This document shows positions 1 to 11,044 of a DNA stretch of 64,000 nucleotides, in pieces. The notes under the pieces were generated by a model. That model ran no database searches. It worked only from the letters and a program-made list of their open reading frames with translations, and was not told the DNA's origin. This DNA is from Flagellimonas sp. HMM57 (GTDB taxonomy: Bacteria > Bacteroidota > Bacteroidia > Flavobacteriales > Flavobacteriaceae): contig NZ_CP090004.1 of the NCBI RefSeq assembly GCF_021390175.1, positions 2,595,001 through 2,659,000 of the forward strand, given 5' to 3'. The position numbers were made by a program, and so were the translations under genes. Every line of letters begins with the position of its first letter. Position 1 is the first letter of the stretch.

Positions 1-2
1 GG

Positions 3-749
3 TATTATGTTGCAAACAATACCATAATAGAACCAGAAAGAGCAGGGGTCCATTATAATACAACAATTTTACATCCTGCTGATCCGGTCAATCTATATAA
101 TAATCAAAGTCAAGTGCCTTCTTATTTTATAAACAACTTGGTAGTGGATCCGGGATATGATTTTGAAGGAGGAAATACTTGGAAACAGAATCAGGAAAGT
201 TATTTCGACTTTAACGAGAAAGTTACAAGAGATAGTTTGTTGACCAATATTTATTCTAATATCATGACAAGGCAGATCGATACCTTGGGTCTAACAGATG
301 TTTTAAACAATGATTTTAGTCCTGCTTCTATGGGCTCAGCTCTTGTTGATGGAGGGTCAAGCCTTACCTCTCAAGGGATTATTTTTGATATAGATAATGC
401 AACAAGACCCGTGGGAAGCCAATTTGATATAGGAGCTTATGAGTTTCAATCCGTACCAATACCATTGCAAACAAGATTGCCTGAAGATTTTGAACTTTTT
501 GATGTGCTTAATGAGAAACCATATCAAACCCTTTTCTATCCAAACCCAACAAACTCAACTTTTCGTTTAGAGAATGAAAACTATCAGGAAGTGCGTATTC
601 AATTAATTACGACCGAAGGTAAAATTGTTCACACTGGAAATTATAGGATTGGTACCTCTTTTAATGTAGAAGAATATCCGGCTGGGTTATATTTCCTAAA
701 AATGATAGCATCGGATAAGACAGAGACACACCGATTAATAATACGATAA
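3..749 (+). CDS. Secreted protein with choice-of-anchor Q region and T9SS type A sorting domain (3' part)
   Basis: The reading frame is open from the window edge, so the gene starts upstream and only its last 248 codons are present. A GTG at 114 is in frame but is very unlikely to be the real start. The middle ends in a DIGAYEFQ motif, typical of parallel beta-helix surface proteins of the choice-of-anchor Q group. The last 75 or so residues form a type IX secretion sorting domain: FYPNPTNSTF, then a beta-rich stretch ending in AGLYFLKM and RLIIR. Such proteins cross the outer membrane through the T9SS, some of whose parts (gldJ, porV) lie further along this window. The catalytic or binding part is outside the window, so the substrate cannot be named. 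Confidence 0.85.
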   Translation, partial: YYVANNTIIEPERAGVHYNTTILHPADPVNLYNNQSQVPSYFINNLVVDPGYDFEGGNTWKQNQESYFDFNEKVTRDSLLTNIYSNIMTRQIDTLGLTDVLNNDFSPASMGSALVDGGSSLTSQGIIFDIDNATRPVGSQFDIGAYEFQSVPIPLQTRLPEDFELFDVLNEKPYQTLFYPNPTNSTFRLENENYQEVRIQLITTEGKIVHTGNYRIGTSFNVEEYPAGLYFLKMIASDKTETHRLIIR

Positions 750-760
750 CCATTAATTAA

Positions 761-792
761 AAAACTCCCAGAACATAGCTTCCGGGAGTTTT
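761..792. terminator. Bidirectional terminator between convergent genes
   Basis: AAAACTCCC at 761-769 pairs with GGGAGTTTT at 784-792, with T-rich tails on both strands. It lies between the cargo gene ending at 749 and gltD ending at 814, so it can serve both. Confidence 0.75.
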
Positions 793-813
793 TGTTTTAA
801 AGTACCTTTGGTT

Positions 814-2280
814 TTAGACTCTAGGTAAATCACCATCTCCTTTTAGGGGTAAGTTTGATTTTCCCATTAAATAGGCATCTATGTGGTGTGCAGCCTGTCT
901 TCCTTCTGATATTGCCCAAACTATCAATGATTGTCCTCTTCGTTGATCCCCAGCTACAAAAACCCCAGGAACATTTGTTTTGTAGTCTCTTGCAGATGCA
1001 TTTATATTCGTTCTGGAATCCATCTCCAATCCCAACTGATTTGCAATGGTAGTTTCAGAACCTGTGAATCCCAATGCCAATAATGCCAAATCGCATTCCC
1101 ATTCTTTTTCCGAACCTTCAACCTCTTTTAGAATTGGTCTTTCTCCTACTTTTTTCTCCCAGTAAACTTCAGAAGTAAGCAAACCTTTGAGGTTTCCGTT
1201 TTCGTCACCAATGAATTTTTTCGTAGAAATACTAAAAATACGTTCTGCTCCTTCCTTATGTGAGGAACTGGTTCGCAAACGCATAGGCCAAAATGGCCAT
1301 GGCTGATTTTCAGGTCTGTCCGAAGTAGCTTTGGGCATAATTTCGAAATTTGTAACAGAAACTGCGCCATGTCGAATGGAAGTGCCGATGCAATCAGAGC
1401 CGGTATCACCACCGCCAATGACGATTACTTTTTTCCCTGTTGCTATGAGCTCTTCTCCGTTAAATGGTATATTATCGACTCTTCTATTGTTTTGGGGAAG
1501 AAAATCCATTGCCTGTACCACTCCTTTTAAATCAGAACCGGGTATGGGAAGCTTTCTTCTTATTGTTGCTCCACCGCAAAGGACAATAGCATCAAAATCA
1601 TTTTTAAGGTCATCTGCATTGACATCAACACCAACATGAACACCGGTCTTGAATATGATTCCTTCTTGTTTCATGACTTCAAGCCTTCGGTCAATGACGT
1701 TTTTTTCCATTTTAAAATCTGGGATACCATACCGTAATAGTCCTCCAATTTTTTCATCACGTTCTAAAACGGTTACTAAATGTCCCGCTCTATTCAATTG
1801 TTGGGCAGCTGCTAACCCTGCGGGTCCAGAACCTACAACAACAATTTTTTTATCTGTTCTCTTAGATGGTAATTCCGGTGTTATCCAACCGTTCTTAAAT
1901 GCAGTCTCAACAATATTCTTCTCTATATTTTCAATGGAAACGGGGTCTTCATTGATGCCCAATACACATGCTTCTTCACACGGAGCAGGGCAAAGTCTAC
2001 CAGTAAACTCGGGAAAGTTATTGGTAGAATGAAGAATCTTTGTGGCCTTTTCCCATTTACCACTATAGACGGCATCATTAAAATCTGGAATTAGATTTCC
2101 TAAGGGACAACCACTATGGCAAAATGGTATACCACAGTCCATACAGCGAGCACCTTGATTTTTTAATTCTTTTTCTTTTAAAGGAACAGTAAATTCCTTG
2201 TAATTTTTAATTCTTTCTTTAACAGGAGCATATGCTTCGTCTTTCCTGTCAAACTCCATAAACCCAGTCGTCTTTCCCAT
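814..2280 (-). CDS. gltD: Glutamate synthase small subunit (NAD(P)H)
   Basis: The 488-residue protein passes electrons from NAD(P)H through FAD and iron-sulphur centres to the large subunit, which makes two glutamates from glutamine and 2-oxoglutarate. Two cysteine clusters bind the 4Fe-4S centres: C46/C49/C54/C58 in CMDCGIPFCHSGC, and C97/C101/C105 in CPAPCEEAC. The FAD-binding GSGPAG lies at 150-155 and the nucleotide-binding GGGDTGSD near residue 290. Length is normal for the family. It lies 8 bp downstream of gltB and is almost certainly co-transcribed with it. Confidence 0.97.
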   Translation of the reverse strand: MGKTTGFMEFDRKDEAYAPVKERIKNYKEFTVPLKEKELKNQGARCMDCGIPFCHSGCPLGNLIPDFNDAVYSGKWEKATKILHSTNNFPEFTGRLCPAPCEEACVLGINEDPVSIENIEKNIVETAFKNGWITPELPSKRTDKKIVVVGSGPAGLAAAQQLNRAGHLVTVLERDEKIGGLLRYGIPDFKMEKNVIDRRLEVMKQEGIIFKTGVHVGVDVNADDLKNDFDAIVLCGGATIRRKLPIPGSDLKGVVQAMDFLPQNNRRVDNIPFNGEELIATGKKVIVIGGGDTGSDCIGTSIRHGAVSVTNFEIMPKATSDRPENQPWPFWPMRLRTSSSHKEGAERIFSISTKKFIGDENGNLKGLLTSEVYWEKKVGERPILKEVEGSEKEWECDLALLALGFTGSETTIANQLGLEMDSRTNINASARDYKTNVPGVFVAGDQRRGQSLIVWAISEGRQAAHHIDAYLMGKSNLPLKGDGDLPRV

Positions 2281-2288
2281 GTCTCAAA

Positions 2289-5200
2289 TTATAAAGTTTG
2301 TAATTTTTCTTTTTCCAATCGTATTAGTGCTTGACGGTATTCTTCTGGAAATACTTTTATAAATTTTGGTAAGTAGTCTTCCCACTTTTCCAAAATGTCT
2401 TGCGCCAATGGACTCAATGTGGCGTTATAATGATTTTCAACAAGTTCCTTTAGCTGAGCTATATCTTGTTCCTCTTCTATAGGCAATAGATTCAATGTTT
2501 CTCCATTACAGCGTCTTTTGAACGATTTATCTCTATCCAGTACATAAGCAATACCACCACTCATTCCTGCACCAAAGTTTCTTCCAACTTCTCCTAGAAT
2601 AACTGCAATACCCCCAGTCATATACTCGCAACCGTGATCACCAATACCTTCTACAACGGCTTTTGCACCTGAGTTCCTTACACAAAAGCGCTCTCCGGCT
2701 TTACCATTTATGTAGGCTTCACCAGAGGTTGCTCCGTATAGCGTTACATTACCGGTAATGATGTTTTCTTCAGGTTTTATAGTCGATTTATAAGGAACTT
2801 TGATAATTAACTTTGCCCCAGAAAGACCTTTTCCCAAATAATCATTGGTATTTCCATTAACTATCATTGTAAGTCCCTTAGTGGCAAATGCACCAAAACT
2901 TTGTCCAGCTGAACCTGTAAAATTTAGTTTTAACGTGTTGTCCGGTAGACCATCGGCACCATAGATTTTTGAAATTTCGTTACTGATTATTGCCCCAACG
3001 GCCCTGTCCGTATTGTGAATAGGGAAATCGAGTGATATTTTTTCTTTTCGAAACAATGCGGGGTGTGCCTTTGCGATAATATCAAATTCAATCGAATTTT
3101 CAATATGGTGCGTTTGCTGTGTTGTATTATGAAAGGCAGTACCTTCTGGAACATCCACTTGATAAAGTATGGGGCTTAAATCGATACCGGCAGCTTTATA
3201 ATGTTCTATGGCTTTTTTTCTATCGAGTTTCTGGACTTGGCCTACCATTTCGTTAATGGTCCTAAAGCCAAGTTTAGCCATGATTTCTCGTAATTCCTGA
3301 GCCACAAAATACATGTAGTTGACAACGTGCTCTGGTTTACCCTTGAATTTTTTACGGAGTTCTGGGTTTTGGGTGGCAATGCCTACAGGGCATGTATTTA
3401 GGTGGCAAACACGCATCATTACACATCCTGATGCAACCAGAGGTGCTGTGGCAAATCCAAATTCCTCGGCACCCAAAAGACATGCAATAGCTACATCTCT
3501 ACCAGTTTTTAGCTGTCCATCGCATTCAAGTACGATACGGTTTCTTAAATCGTTTAAGACTAGAGTTTGTTGCGCTTCCGCAATTCCCAATTCCCATGGG
3601 AGTCCGGCGTGTTTTAAAGAAGTAAGGGGAGATGCTCCGGTACCACCATCAAAGCCAGAAATTAGAATGACATCTGCTTTCGCTTTGGAAACTCCGGCAG
3701 CAACGGTACCTACGCCAACTTCGGAAACTAGTTTTACATTGACTCGTGCCTCTCTATTGGCTGATTTCAGATCATATATCAATTGTGATAAATCCTCTAT
3801 GGAATAAATATCGTGATGCGGCGGTGGGGAAATTAGGCCTACATAAGGGGTAGAATTCCTTGTCTTTGCAATCTCTGGATTTACTTTTGGGCCAGGTAAT
3901 TGTCCACCTTCTCCTGGCTTTGCGCCTTGTGCCATTTTAATTTGAATCTCTTTGGCATTGGTCAAGTAATTGGAGGTTACCCCAAATCTACCCGAAGCTA
4001 CCTGTTTGATGGCACTATTTTTCCAATCGCCTGTCTGATTTTTATAGAAACGGGCCGAATCCTCCCCGCCTTCACCTGAATTGCTCTTTCCACCAATCCG
4101 GTTCATGGCAATAGCAAGATTTTCGTGGGCTTCCTTACTTATACTTCCGTAAGACATAGCACCCGTTTTAAACCGTTTAACAATCTCGGTCCAGGGTTCT
4201 ACTTCTTCAATTGGAATTGGATCATAATTGGAAAACTCGAACAGTCCCCTAATGGTCATTAAGTTTTTTGATTGCTTGTTGACCAGTTTAGAGTATTCTT
4301 TATAAGTTTCCGGTTCATTGTTTCTAACGGATTTTTGAAGCTTGGCTATACTTACAGGGTTAAACATGTGTTTTTCACCATCTCTTCTCCAACGGTACTC
4401 TCCTCCAATTTCTATATCAAGATTTGCTGCTAACTGTTGTTTGTCAAATGCTTTTTTATGCCGTTTGGTTATTTCTTTTTCAATTTCATATAGTCCTATT
4501 CCTTGAATACGTGTTGGTGTATTTGGAAAATATTTATCGACGACTTTGGTATTAATACCTATACATTCAAATAATTGGGAACCTCTGTAAGAATTCAATG
4601 TTGAAATTCCAATTTTGTTCATCACTTTTAGGATACCTTTCCCAACGGCCTTATTATAATTTTTTATGGCTTCATCAAAAGTGTATTCTGTAATATCATT
4701 TTCTTGAATTTGTTGTCCTATGATTTCGTTGACCAAATAAGGATTGATGGCGCTAGCGCCAAAGCCGAACAATAATGCAAAGTGATGTACTTCTCGGGGC
4801 TCTGCAGATTCGATAATGATGCTAAGTTTAGAGCGTTTGCCCAACTTGCTCAATCCACTATTAACGAAAGAACAGGCCAAAAGTGCAGGAATCGCAGCCA
4901 TTTCAGTACTCACCATTCTATCTGATAAGATGATAATGTTAGCTCCTTCGTCAATAGCTTTTGAAGCTTTGTCCAAAATTGATTCCAGAGCGTTCTCCAG
5001 ACCATTATGACCTTTGGCTACTTCGTATAGTATTGAAATGGATATTACCTTATAATCTGGACTTACATCATAGTTCTTTATTTTATCAAGGTCCTCTTTT
5101 GAAATAACCGGGTTTTGAATTTTTAGTTTTCTACAGTTCAGTTCCGTGATGTCGAAAATATTTTGATCACTTCCCAACGTAAGACTAATGTCCGTAATTA

Positions 5201-6794
5201 GTTCCTCCCTAATTCCATCTAGTGGCGGGTTGGTGACCTGAGCAAATAATTGCTTAAAATAATTGTAAAGCAATTGTGGGCGTTCCGATAAAACAGCGAT
5301 TGGTGTATCTGATCCCATGGAACCAATAGGTTCCTTGGCATTTTTTGCCATGGGTAAAATAATGGTATTGATATCCTCTAACGTATATCCAAAAGCGGCA
5401 CGTCTGGTTTCTAAAGGGAATTCCCCGTAAAAAACCGGGCAATCATTGTATGGAATATCCTTTAAGTGAACGAGATTATTTTTCAACCATTTTTTATAGG
5501 GATGCTTTTTAGCAACAGATTCTTTTATTTCTTCATCATTTACGATACGGCCTTCTTCCATATTGACCAAGAACATTTTTCCAGGTTCAAGTCTTCCATG
5601 GAATTCAATGTCTTCTGGCTCCAACTCGACTACTCCAGTTTCTGAAGACATGATCACGTACCCTTTTTTGGTCACAGAATATCTAGATGGGCGTAACCCG
5701 TTCCTGTCCAAAACGGCGCCAATGTAATTTCCATCCGTAAAAGGAATGGATGCTGGACCGTCCCAAGGTTCCATAAGACACGAATTATATTCGTAAAATG
5801 CTCGTTTAGATTCGGACATTTCTGTATTTTTTTCCCATGCTTCCGGTACTAACATCATCATCACCTCGGGTAACGAACGTCCTGTCATAAGTAATAATTC
5901 TACGACCATGTCCATGCTAGCTGAATCCGACTTTCCTGGAAGTACTATTGGAAGGATTTTTTTTATGTCATCGCCAAACCAATCACTTTTGAGCAATTCT
6001 TCTCTGGAGCGCATTCGGGACACATTTCCCCTTAAGGTATTTATTTCCCCGTTATGGCACATGTACCTAAATGGTTGTGCCAAATCCCATGTTGGAAAAG
6101 TATTGGTGGAGAATCGCTGATGCACCAAAGCCAAACGCGTAACAACCCTAGGGTCCAAGAGGTCTTCGTAATATCTACTGATGTCCTGTGGGACCAATAA
6201 TCCTTTGAAGATTATAATTTTTGTAGAAAGGCTAGGTAGGTAAAAGAATTTATTCTGCGAAAGCTTGCTTTTGATGATTGCATGCTCCGTAGTCTTTCTT
6301 GCGATGAAGAGCTTAAGGTTGAATTGGAAATCGTCCAGTGCTTCACCTTTACCAATAAAAACTTGTTTTACAAAAGGTTCTGTTTCTGAGGCAATTCTTC
6401 CCGGAACGGACCGATTTACAGCGGCATCACGCCAACCTAATAATTGTAGCCCCTGTTTTTTTATATTTTCTTCTAGTTTCGCAATGCAAAAATTTCGTTG
6501 ATTTTCCTTTTGCGGTAAAAACACATTGCTTACCGCATATTCTCCGGCTTCTGGCAAGCTGAACTTGCATACTTCCGTGAAGAAATCGTGGGGTATATCT
6601 ATTAGGATTCCCGCACCATCACCTGTCTTACCATCAGAGCTAACTGCCCCTCTATGTTCTAGCTTATCCAGGATTTCGAGTGCCTTATGTATAATGTCAT
6701 TTGACTTTCTTCCTTTTAGACTACAAATAAAACCTGCGCCGCAATTATCATGTTCAAATTCAGGTAGGTACAAACCTTGTTTTTCTAACGTCAT
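2289..6794 (-). CDS. gltB: Glutamate synthase large subunit
   Basis: The 1501-residue protein carries the glutaminase and synthase activities. The expected nucleophile is C18 in HDNCGAGF; in this family the residues before it are usually removed as a propeptide. Then follow the class II glutaminase domain (to about 430), a central domain, the FMN/2-oxoglutarate barrel (about 830-1200, with [10 protein letters not shown]) and the C-terminal beta-helix (GXGXG-type repeats after 1250). The 3Fe-4S cysteines are in [12 protein letters not shown] at about 1122-1133. Length is standard. It is the first gene of gltB-gltD, with a promoter element just upstream. Confidence 0.97.
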   Translation of the reverse strand: MTLEKQGLYLPEFEHDNCGAGFICSLKGRKSNDIIHKALEILDKLEHRGAVSSDGKTGDGAGILIDIPHDFFTEVCKFSLPEAGEYAVSNVFLPQKENQRNFCIAKLEENIKKQGLQLLGWRDAAVNRSVPGRIASETEPFVKQVFIGKGEALDDFQFNLKLFIARKTTEHAIIKSKLSQNKFFYLPSLSTKIIIFKGLLVPQDISRYYEDLLDPRVVTRLALVHQRFSTNTFPTWDLAQPFRYMCHNGEINTLRGNVSRMRSREELLKSDWFGDDIKKILPIVLPGKSDSASMDMVVELLLMTGRSLPEVMMMLVPEAWEKNTEMSESKRAFYEYNSCLMEPWDGPASIPFTDGNYIGAVLDRNGLRPSRYSVTKKGYVIMSSETGVVELEPEDIEFHGRLEPGKMFLVNMEEGRIVNDEEIKESVAKKHPYKKWLKNNLVHLKDIPYNDCPVFYGEFPLETRRAAFGYTLEDINTIILPMAKNAKEPIGSMGSDTPIAVLSERPQLLYNYFKQLFAQVTNPPLDGIREELITDISLTLGSDQNIFDITELNCRKLKIQNPVISKEDLDKIKNYDVSPDYKVISISILYEVAKGHNGLENALESILDKASKAIDEGANIIILSDRMVSTEMAAIPALLACSFVNSGLSKLGKRSKLSIIIESAEPREVHHFALLFGFGASAINPYLVNEIIGQQIQENDITEYTFDEAIKNYNKAVGKGILKVMNKIGISTLNSYRGSQLFECIGINTKVVDKYFPNTPTRIQGIGLYEIEKEITKRHKKAFDKQQLAANLDIEIGGEYRWRRDGEKHMFNPVSIAKLQKSVRNNEPETYKEYSKLVNKQSKNLMTIRGLFEFSNYDPIPIEEVEPWTEIVKRFKTGAMSYGSISKEAHENLAIAMNRIGGKSNSGEGGEDSARFYKNQTGDWKNSAIKQVASGRFGVTSNYLTNAKEIQIKMAQGAKPGEGGQLPGPKVNPEIAKTRNSTPYVGLISPPPHHDIYSIEDLSQLIYDLKSANREARVNVKLVSEVGVGTVAAGVSKAKADVILISGFDGGTGASPLTSLKHAGLPWELGIAEAQQTLVLNDLRNRIVLECDGQLKTGRDVAIACLLGAEEFGFATAPLVASGCVMMRVCHLNTCPVGIATQNPELRKKFKGKPEHVVNYMYFVAQELREIMAKLGFRTINEMVGQVQKLDRKKAIEHYKAAGIDLSPILYQVDVPEGTAFHNTTQQTHHIENSIEFDIIAKAHPALFRKEKISLDFPIHNTDRAVGAIISNEISKIYGADGLPDNTLKLNFTGSAGQSFGAFATKGLTMIVNGNTNDYLGKGLSGAKLIIKVPYKSTIKPEENIITGNVTLYGATSGEAYINGKAGERFCVRNSGAKAVVEGIGDHGCEYMTGGIAVILGEVGRNFGAGMSGGIAYVLDRDKSFKRRCNGETLNLLPIEEEQDIAQLKELVENHYNATLSPLAQDILEKWEDYLPKFIKVFPEEYRQALIRLEKEKLQTL

Positions 6795-6810
6795 CTTTAT
6801 GGTATTTTCT

Positions 6811-6842
6811 CAAAAATATCATTTTAGATGACAATACATCAA
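6811..6842 (-). promoter_or_regulatory. Candidate gltBD promoter
   Basis: On the minus strand, TATTTTTG (6811-6818) matches the Bacteroidota -7 consensus TAnnTTTG, and a TTG (6840-6842) lies 21 bp upstream as a possible -33 element. The gltB start is 16 bp further on, so the leader would be very short. Confidence 0.5.
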
Positions 6843-7069
6843 GGTTTTGAATATTATTCAGATAAATCAATAGCTTTAGTATAAAAGACTTGAAATATAT
6901 TTAAAACGAAAATTTAAGCAATGTTAAATTAAGATTATCTCAAAACCAATTTAAACGGATGTCGCTCTATGGAAAATAATGGGGATAATCGATTTTTTTA
7001 ACCTTTTCAAGTTTTGATACCTTACAAAAAAGAGCGTGCAAGGTGTTAAAAGAATCATAATAAAAACTA

Positions 7070-7093
7070 AACCCCCAATTTTGGTAGGGGGTT
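7070..7093 (-). terminator. Terminator of the acyl-CoA dehydrogenase gene
   Basis: AACCCCC (7070-7076) pairs with GGGGGTT (7087-7093). Read on the minus strand, the stem is followed by a TTTAGTTTTTA tail. It starts about 25 bp beyond the stop codon. Confidence 0.75.
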
Positions 7094-7118
7094 GTTTTTA
7101 GGTGTTATTTGAATTTAG

Positions 7119-8261
7119 CTAGTCTTTTAGAATACTTCGGGAAATAACAATTTTTTGAATTTCGGAAGTTCCCTCATAAATCTGGGTAATTTTTGCATCT
7201 CGCATCATTCGTTCTACATGATAGTCTTTTACAAAACCATTGCCACCATGAATCTGAACTGCTTCTACAGCAGTTTCCATAGCAATTTCCGAAGCGTATA
7301 GTTTTGCCATGGCACCAGAAAGGGTATAATCATCTCCATTGTCCTTATCGCAAGCCGATTGGTACACTAAATGACGAGCAGCTTGAATTTTAGTGTGAAT
7401 ATCTGCAAGTTTAAAAGCAATAGCTTGGTGATTTGCAATTTCTGTCCCAAATGCTTTTCGCTCTTTTGCATATTTTTTTGAAAGCTCGTAGGCACCTGCA
7501 GCTATACCCAAGGCTTGCGCTGCGATTCCAATTCTGCCGCCTGCTAATGTTTTCATGGCAAACTTAAATCCAAAACCATCTTCGCCTATTCTATTTTCTT
7601 TAGGTACGCTAACATCATTGAAAATTAAAGAATGGGTATCACTGCCCCGAATCCCCAGCTTATTTTCTTTAGGGCCAATTTCAAAACCTTCCATTCCTTT
7701 TTCTACAATAAGTGCATTTATTCCTTTGTGGCCTTTTGCGACATCGGTTTGGGCAATTACTAGATACACTTCTGCAGTACTACCGTTGGTGATCCAGTTT
7801 TTAGTACCGTTTAAGATGTAATGGTCACCTTTATCTATTGCTGTGGTCTTTTGGGATGTAGCATCGCTCCCTGCCTCAGGTTCTGATAGGCAAAAGGCTC
7901 CTATGATTTCTCCCGAAGCTAATTTGGTTAGATATTTTTGTTTCTGCTCTTCAGTTCCATAGGTTTCCAGCCCCCAGCATACCAAAGAATTGTTGACAGA
8001 CACAACTACCGAAGCAGAAGCATCTACTTTGGACAATTCTTCCATGACCAAAACATAAGAGAGCGTATCCAATCCACTGCCTCCATATTTCTCGTTCACC
8101 ATCATGCCCATAAAACCGAGCTCTCCCATCTTCTTAATCTGTTCAGTCGGGAATTTTTGAGCGTCATCCCGTTCTATTACTTCTGGTAATAGTTCATTTT
8201 GTGCAAAATCTTTTGCAGCTTGTTGTATCATTAACTGCTCTTCAGAAAGTTTAAATTCCAT
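7119..8261 (-). CDS. Acyl-CoA dehydrogenase (short/medium-chain type)
   Basis: The 380-residue flavoenzyme oxidises acyl-CoA to 2-enoyl-CoA in beta-oxidation or branched-chain amino acid breakdown, passing electrons to an electron-transfer flavoprotein. The N-terminal alpha domain starts MEFKLSEEQ. The family signature GAFCLSEPEAGSD lies near 125-140, and QIYEGTSEIQ near the C-terminus carries the expected catalytic Glu (about 364). Length and domain order match butyryl/short-chain acyl-CoA dehydrogenases, but chain-length preference cannot be read from sequence. The gene stands alone, with its own promoter element and terminator. Confidence 0.93.
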   Translation of the reverse strand: MEFKLSEEQLMIQQAAKDFAQNELLPEVIERDDAQKFPTEQIKKMGELGFMGMMVNEKYGGSGLDTLSYVLVMEELSKVDASASVVVSVNNSLVCWGLETYGTEEQKQKYLTKLASGEIIGAFCLSEPEAGSDATSQKTTAIDKGDHYILNGTKNWITNGSTAEVYLVIAQTDVAKGHKGINALIVEKGMEGFEIGPKENKLGIRGSDTHSLIFNDVSVPKENRIGEDGFGFKFAMKTLAGGRIGIAAQALGIAAGAYELSKKYAKERKAFGTEIANHQAIAFKLADIHTKIQAARHLVYQSACDKDNGDDYTLSGAMAKLYASEIAMETAVEAVQIHGGNGFVKDYHVERMMRDAKITQIYEGTSEIQKIVISRSILKD

Positions 8262-8290
8262 AAAACTGAGAAATAATTAAAAATAGACTG

Positions 8291-8298
8291 CAAATATA
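8291..8298 (-). promoter_or_regulatory. -7 promoter element of the acyl-CoA dehydrogenase gene
   Basis: The minus strand reads TATATTTG, a perfect TAnnTTTG match, 29 bp before the start codon. No clear -33 TTG was seen. Confidence 0.45.
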
Positions 8299-8509
8299 GC
8301 TTTAAGATGGTAATTTTCTGAAAAATACTTCCTGAAAATGAGAATGATTCAATGATTTTGGTTTCTTTTATTCAATGATCTGATACATTTTTTTGCGAAT
8401 AATTTATAAGATTTAGATTATGAGGGAAATTTCATTTTGAATATCTTTAGCGAAGTGGATTGTACCTAACAATAGAACTAAAGTTTCATATAAATAAACC
8501 AACTGAATA

Positions 8510-9898
8510 ATGGAGACCATTCTAATTATCATATTTGTTCTCGGCTACCTTGCCATAACCTTAGAGCATACTTTAAAAATAGATAAGCTAATCCCTGCTT
8601 TGGCAATGATGGCTATTTTATGGGCCATGATGGCCTTTGGTATAGATGGTTTTTCCTCATGGTTTGATTCTGCCAAACATGGACTGGTCGAGGGATTTTC
8701 AGCATTGGGGCATGAAGATAAAATGCATATTCTGGAAGAGTCATTATTGCATCACCTTGGTAAAACCTCAGAAATCTTGGTTTTTCTTTTAGGGGCCATG
8801 ACCATTGTGGAAATCATAGATTACTTTGACGGTTTTGCAACTATCAAATCATTTATCAAGACAAGAAGCAAACGAAGAATATTATGGATTTTTGCGTTTT
8901 TAGCATTTATTCTTTCGGCCATTATTGATAACCTTACGGCTACTATTGTATTGATATCCATTTTGCAAAAAATTGTTAGGGAGCGAAATGATAGGCTATG
9001 GTATGCAGGTTTAATTATAATTGCTGCTAATGCCGGTGGAGCTTGGTCTCCAATTGGTGACGTTACCACGACCATGTTATGGATAGGTGATAAAGTAACC
9101 ACAGGAAAGCTAATAGGTTATTTATTATTACCTTCTTTACTATGTATGTTGGTACCGACTTTTATAGCATCATTTCTACCAGCTTTCAAAGGAGAAATTG
9201 ATTTTGATGAGGATAATGGTGGACCTAAATCCAGCTATGGGGCCAAGATGCTGTACTTGGGCCTTAGTGCCATTGTATTTGTTCCAATTTTTAAAACGGT
9301 AACACATTTGCCACCATATGTAGGTATGATGCTTTCATTGGCCGTAGTCGCCACTTTTGCTGAAATTTATAGTAATTCGAAAATTACCATCTCATCAGTG
9401 GATATTGATAGTGATGCTGGTTCTCACAGCGGTCCTGTACATAGTGCATTGACTAAAATTGAGTTGCCCAGTATATTATTCTTCTTAGGAATTCTTATGG
9501 CCGTGGCCGCATTGGAATCTTTGGGACTGTTGTTTAATTTCGCAGATAGCCTAAAACAAGGTATGCCCTTACTAGGAACCGAAATAGCAGGTACACAGAT
9601 TTCTGACTTAGTGGTCATTCTACTTGGAATAGGCTCCGCAGTAATAGATAATGTTCCTTTAGTAGCGGCAAGTTTGGGGATGTTCTCAGAACCTCAGGAT
9701 AATCCTTTATGGCATTTTATAGCCTATTCTGCGGGAACCGGTGGAAGTATGTTGATTATTGGTTCTGCCGCTGGAGTTGTGGCCATGGGTATGGAAAAAA
9801 TAGACTTCTTTTGGTATCTAAAGAAAATAGCTTGGTTGGCTTTTATTGGATTTATCTCAGGAGCTATTTGCTTTATAGTAATGCGATATTTTTTCTAA
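8510..9898 (+). CDS. nhaD: NhaD-family Na+/H+ antiporter
   Basis: The 462-residue inner-membrane protein has about 11-12 hydrophobic segments and belongs to the ion transporter superfamily. Family motifs are IIDNLTATIVLISIL near 143 and NAGGAWSPIGDVTTTMLW near 175, with a second inverted-repeat motif VIDNVPLVAASLG near 380. It would expel sodium in exchange for protons, which fits a marine or saline lifestyle. ATG 8510 is directly followed by a hydrophobic N-terminus. The exbB-exbD-tonB-folC cluster starts 57 bp downstream in the same direction, so transport and energy coupling are grouped here. Confidence 0.93.
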   Translation: METILIIIFVLGYLAITLEHTLKIDKLIPALAMMAILWAMMAFGIDGFSSWFDSAKHGLVEGFSALGHEDKMHILEESLLHHLGKTSEILVFLLGAMTIVEIIDYFDGFATIKSFIKTRSKRRILWIFAFLAFILSAIIDNLTATIVLISILQKIVRERNDRLWYAGLIIIAANAGGAWSPIGDVTTTMLWIGDKVTTGKLIGYLLLPSLLCMLVPTFIASFLPAFKGEIDFDEDNGGPKSSYGAKMLYLGLSAIVFVPIFKTVTHLPPYVGMMLSLAVVATFAEIYSNSKITISSVDIDSDAGSHSGPVHSALTKIELPSILFFLGILMAVAALESLGLLFNFADSLKQGMPLLGTEIAGTQISDLVVILLGIGSAVIDNVPLVAASLGMFSEPQDNPLWHFIAYSAGTGGSMLIIGSAAGVVAMGMEKIDFFWYLKKIAWLAFIGFISGAICFIVMRYFF

Positions 9899-9955
9899 AA
9901 AATACTTTAGGTCAAAAATCTCCGTTATTATTGCAACTTAAATTGGGGATTTTAT

Positions 9956-10648
9956 ATGGTTTTTTTTCAAGATTTAGAAGAAGGGGCTGATTTGGGTGCA
10001 TCCATGTCAGAAGAAAAAACCCTTTCTGTTATTGATTTGATAGTTGATGGAGGAACAGGGAGTATTATAATTATAGCGGTGCTTTTCGTTCTTCTTTTTA
10101 CGGCACTCTACATTTACTTTGAACGGATTTTTGCTATAAAGGCCGCTTCAAAAATCGATAAAAATTTCATGAACCAGATTCGTGATCATGTCATGAGCGG
10201 CAAGCTGGAAGCGGCAAAATTATTGTGTGCCCAGACCGACTCACCTGTGGCACGGTTGACGGAAAAGGGTGTTTCCAGAATTGGGAAACCACTGGATGAT
10301 ATCAACACCGCCATTGAAAACGCAGGAACCCTTGAAGTATACAAGTTGGAAAAAAATGTAAGTGTTTTGGCAACGGTAGCAGGGGCTGCTCCAATGATTG
10401 GTTTCTTGGGAACCGTAATTGGTATGATTTTGGCGTTCCATGAAATGGCCAGTAGCGGCGGTCAGGCTGAAATGGGGTCATTGGCCTCTGGTATCTATAC
10501 GGCGATGACTACAACGGTTGCAGGTTTGGTAGTGGGAATCATAGCTTATATTGGTTACAATCATTTGGTGAACAGAACTGATAAAGTGGTTCACAAAATG
10601 GAGGCCAATGCAGTTGAGTTTTTGGATTTATTGAACGAACCTATCTAG
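9956..10648 (+). CDS. exbB: ExbB/MotA/TolQ-family proton channel
   Basis: The 230-residue protein has a first membrane helix at about 34-56, a cytoplasmic loop, and two helices in the second half (ATVAGAAPMIGFLGTVIGMI around 140-160 and a segment near 180-205) in the MotA/TolQ/ExbB arrangement. With ExbD it forms the inner-membrane motor that uses the proton gradient to drive TonB. The chosen ATG at 9956 is preceded by a GGGGA-like site; an in-frame ATG at residue 17 (10004) is the alternative start. exbD follows after 9 bp. Confidence 0.92.
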   Translation: MVFFQDLEEGADLGASMSEEKTLSVIDLIVDGGTGSIIIIAVLFVLLFTALYIYFERIFAIKAASKIDKNFMNQIRDHVMSGKLEAAKLLCAQTDSPVARLTEKGVSRIGKPLDDINTAIENAGTLEVYKLEKNVSVLATVAGAAPMIGFLGTVIGMILAFHEMASSGGQAEMGSLASGIYTAMTTTVAGLVVGIIAYIGYNHLVNRTDKVVHKMEANAVEFLDLLNEPI

Positions 10649-10657
10649 GATTTCAAA

Positions 10658-11044
10658 ATGAAATTAAAAGGAAGAAATAAGGTCAGTCCAGAGTTTAGCA
10701 TGTCTTCAATGACGGATATCGTGTTCTTGTTGTTGGTGTTTTTCATGCTTACTTCCAATGCGCCCAATGCTTTGGATTTATTATTGCCAAAAGCTAAGGG
10801 TAAATCTACAAACACACAGAATGTATCGGTTACCATAAACAAGAATCTGGAATATTTTGTGAATAACGAGAGAATAAACGAGGAATACATAGAAATTGAA
10901 CTAAAAAAGGCACTTGAAGGTCAAGAAAAGCCAACAATCATTCTAAGGGCAGAAGAAAGCGTAGCGATTAAAGAAGCTGTAAACGTTATGGACATTGCCA
11001 ATAGAAATAGTTACAAGGTTATCTTGGCTGTGCGGCCAAAATAA
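10658..11044 (+). CDS. exbD: ExbD/TolR-family biopolymer transport protein
   Basis: The 128-residue protein has a short cytoplasmic N-terminus, one membrane helix (about 18-36, containing the family's MTDIVFLLLVFFML with the conserved Asp) and a periplasmic domain. It partners ExbB. Its TAA overlaps the ATG of the tonB-like gene by one base, so translational coupling is likely. Confidence 0.93.
   Translation: MKLKGRNKVSPEFSMSSMTDIVFLLLVFFMLTSNAPNALDLLLPKAKGKSTNTQNVSVTINKNLEYFVNNERINEEYIEIELKKALEGQEKPTIILRAEESVAIKEAVNVMDIANRNSYKVILAVRPK

Larger units (their letters stand above)
6795..7118. other. Intergenic region between gltB and the acyl-CoA dehydrogenase gene
   Basis: It holds the gltB promoter candidate at its left end and the acyl-CoA dehydrogenase terminator at its right end. 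The AT-rich stretch between about 6843 and 7069 shows no coding frame, repeat or structure I can support. Confidence 0.6.

Noticed and set aside
3319..3807. 162-codon open frame antisense to gltB
   Set aside because: It covers the highly conserved FMN and iron-sulphur region of gltB; the antisense frame has no recognisable motif.
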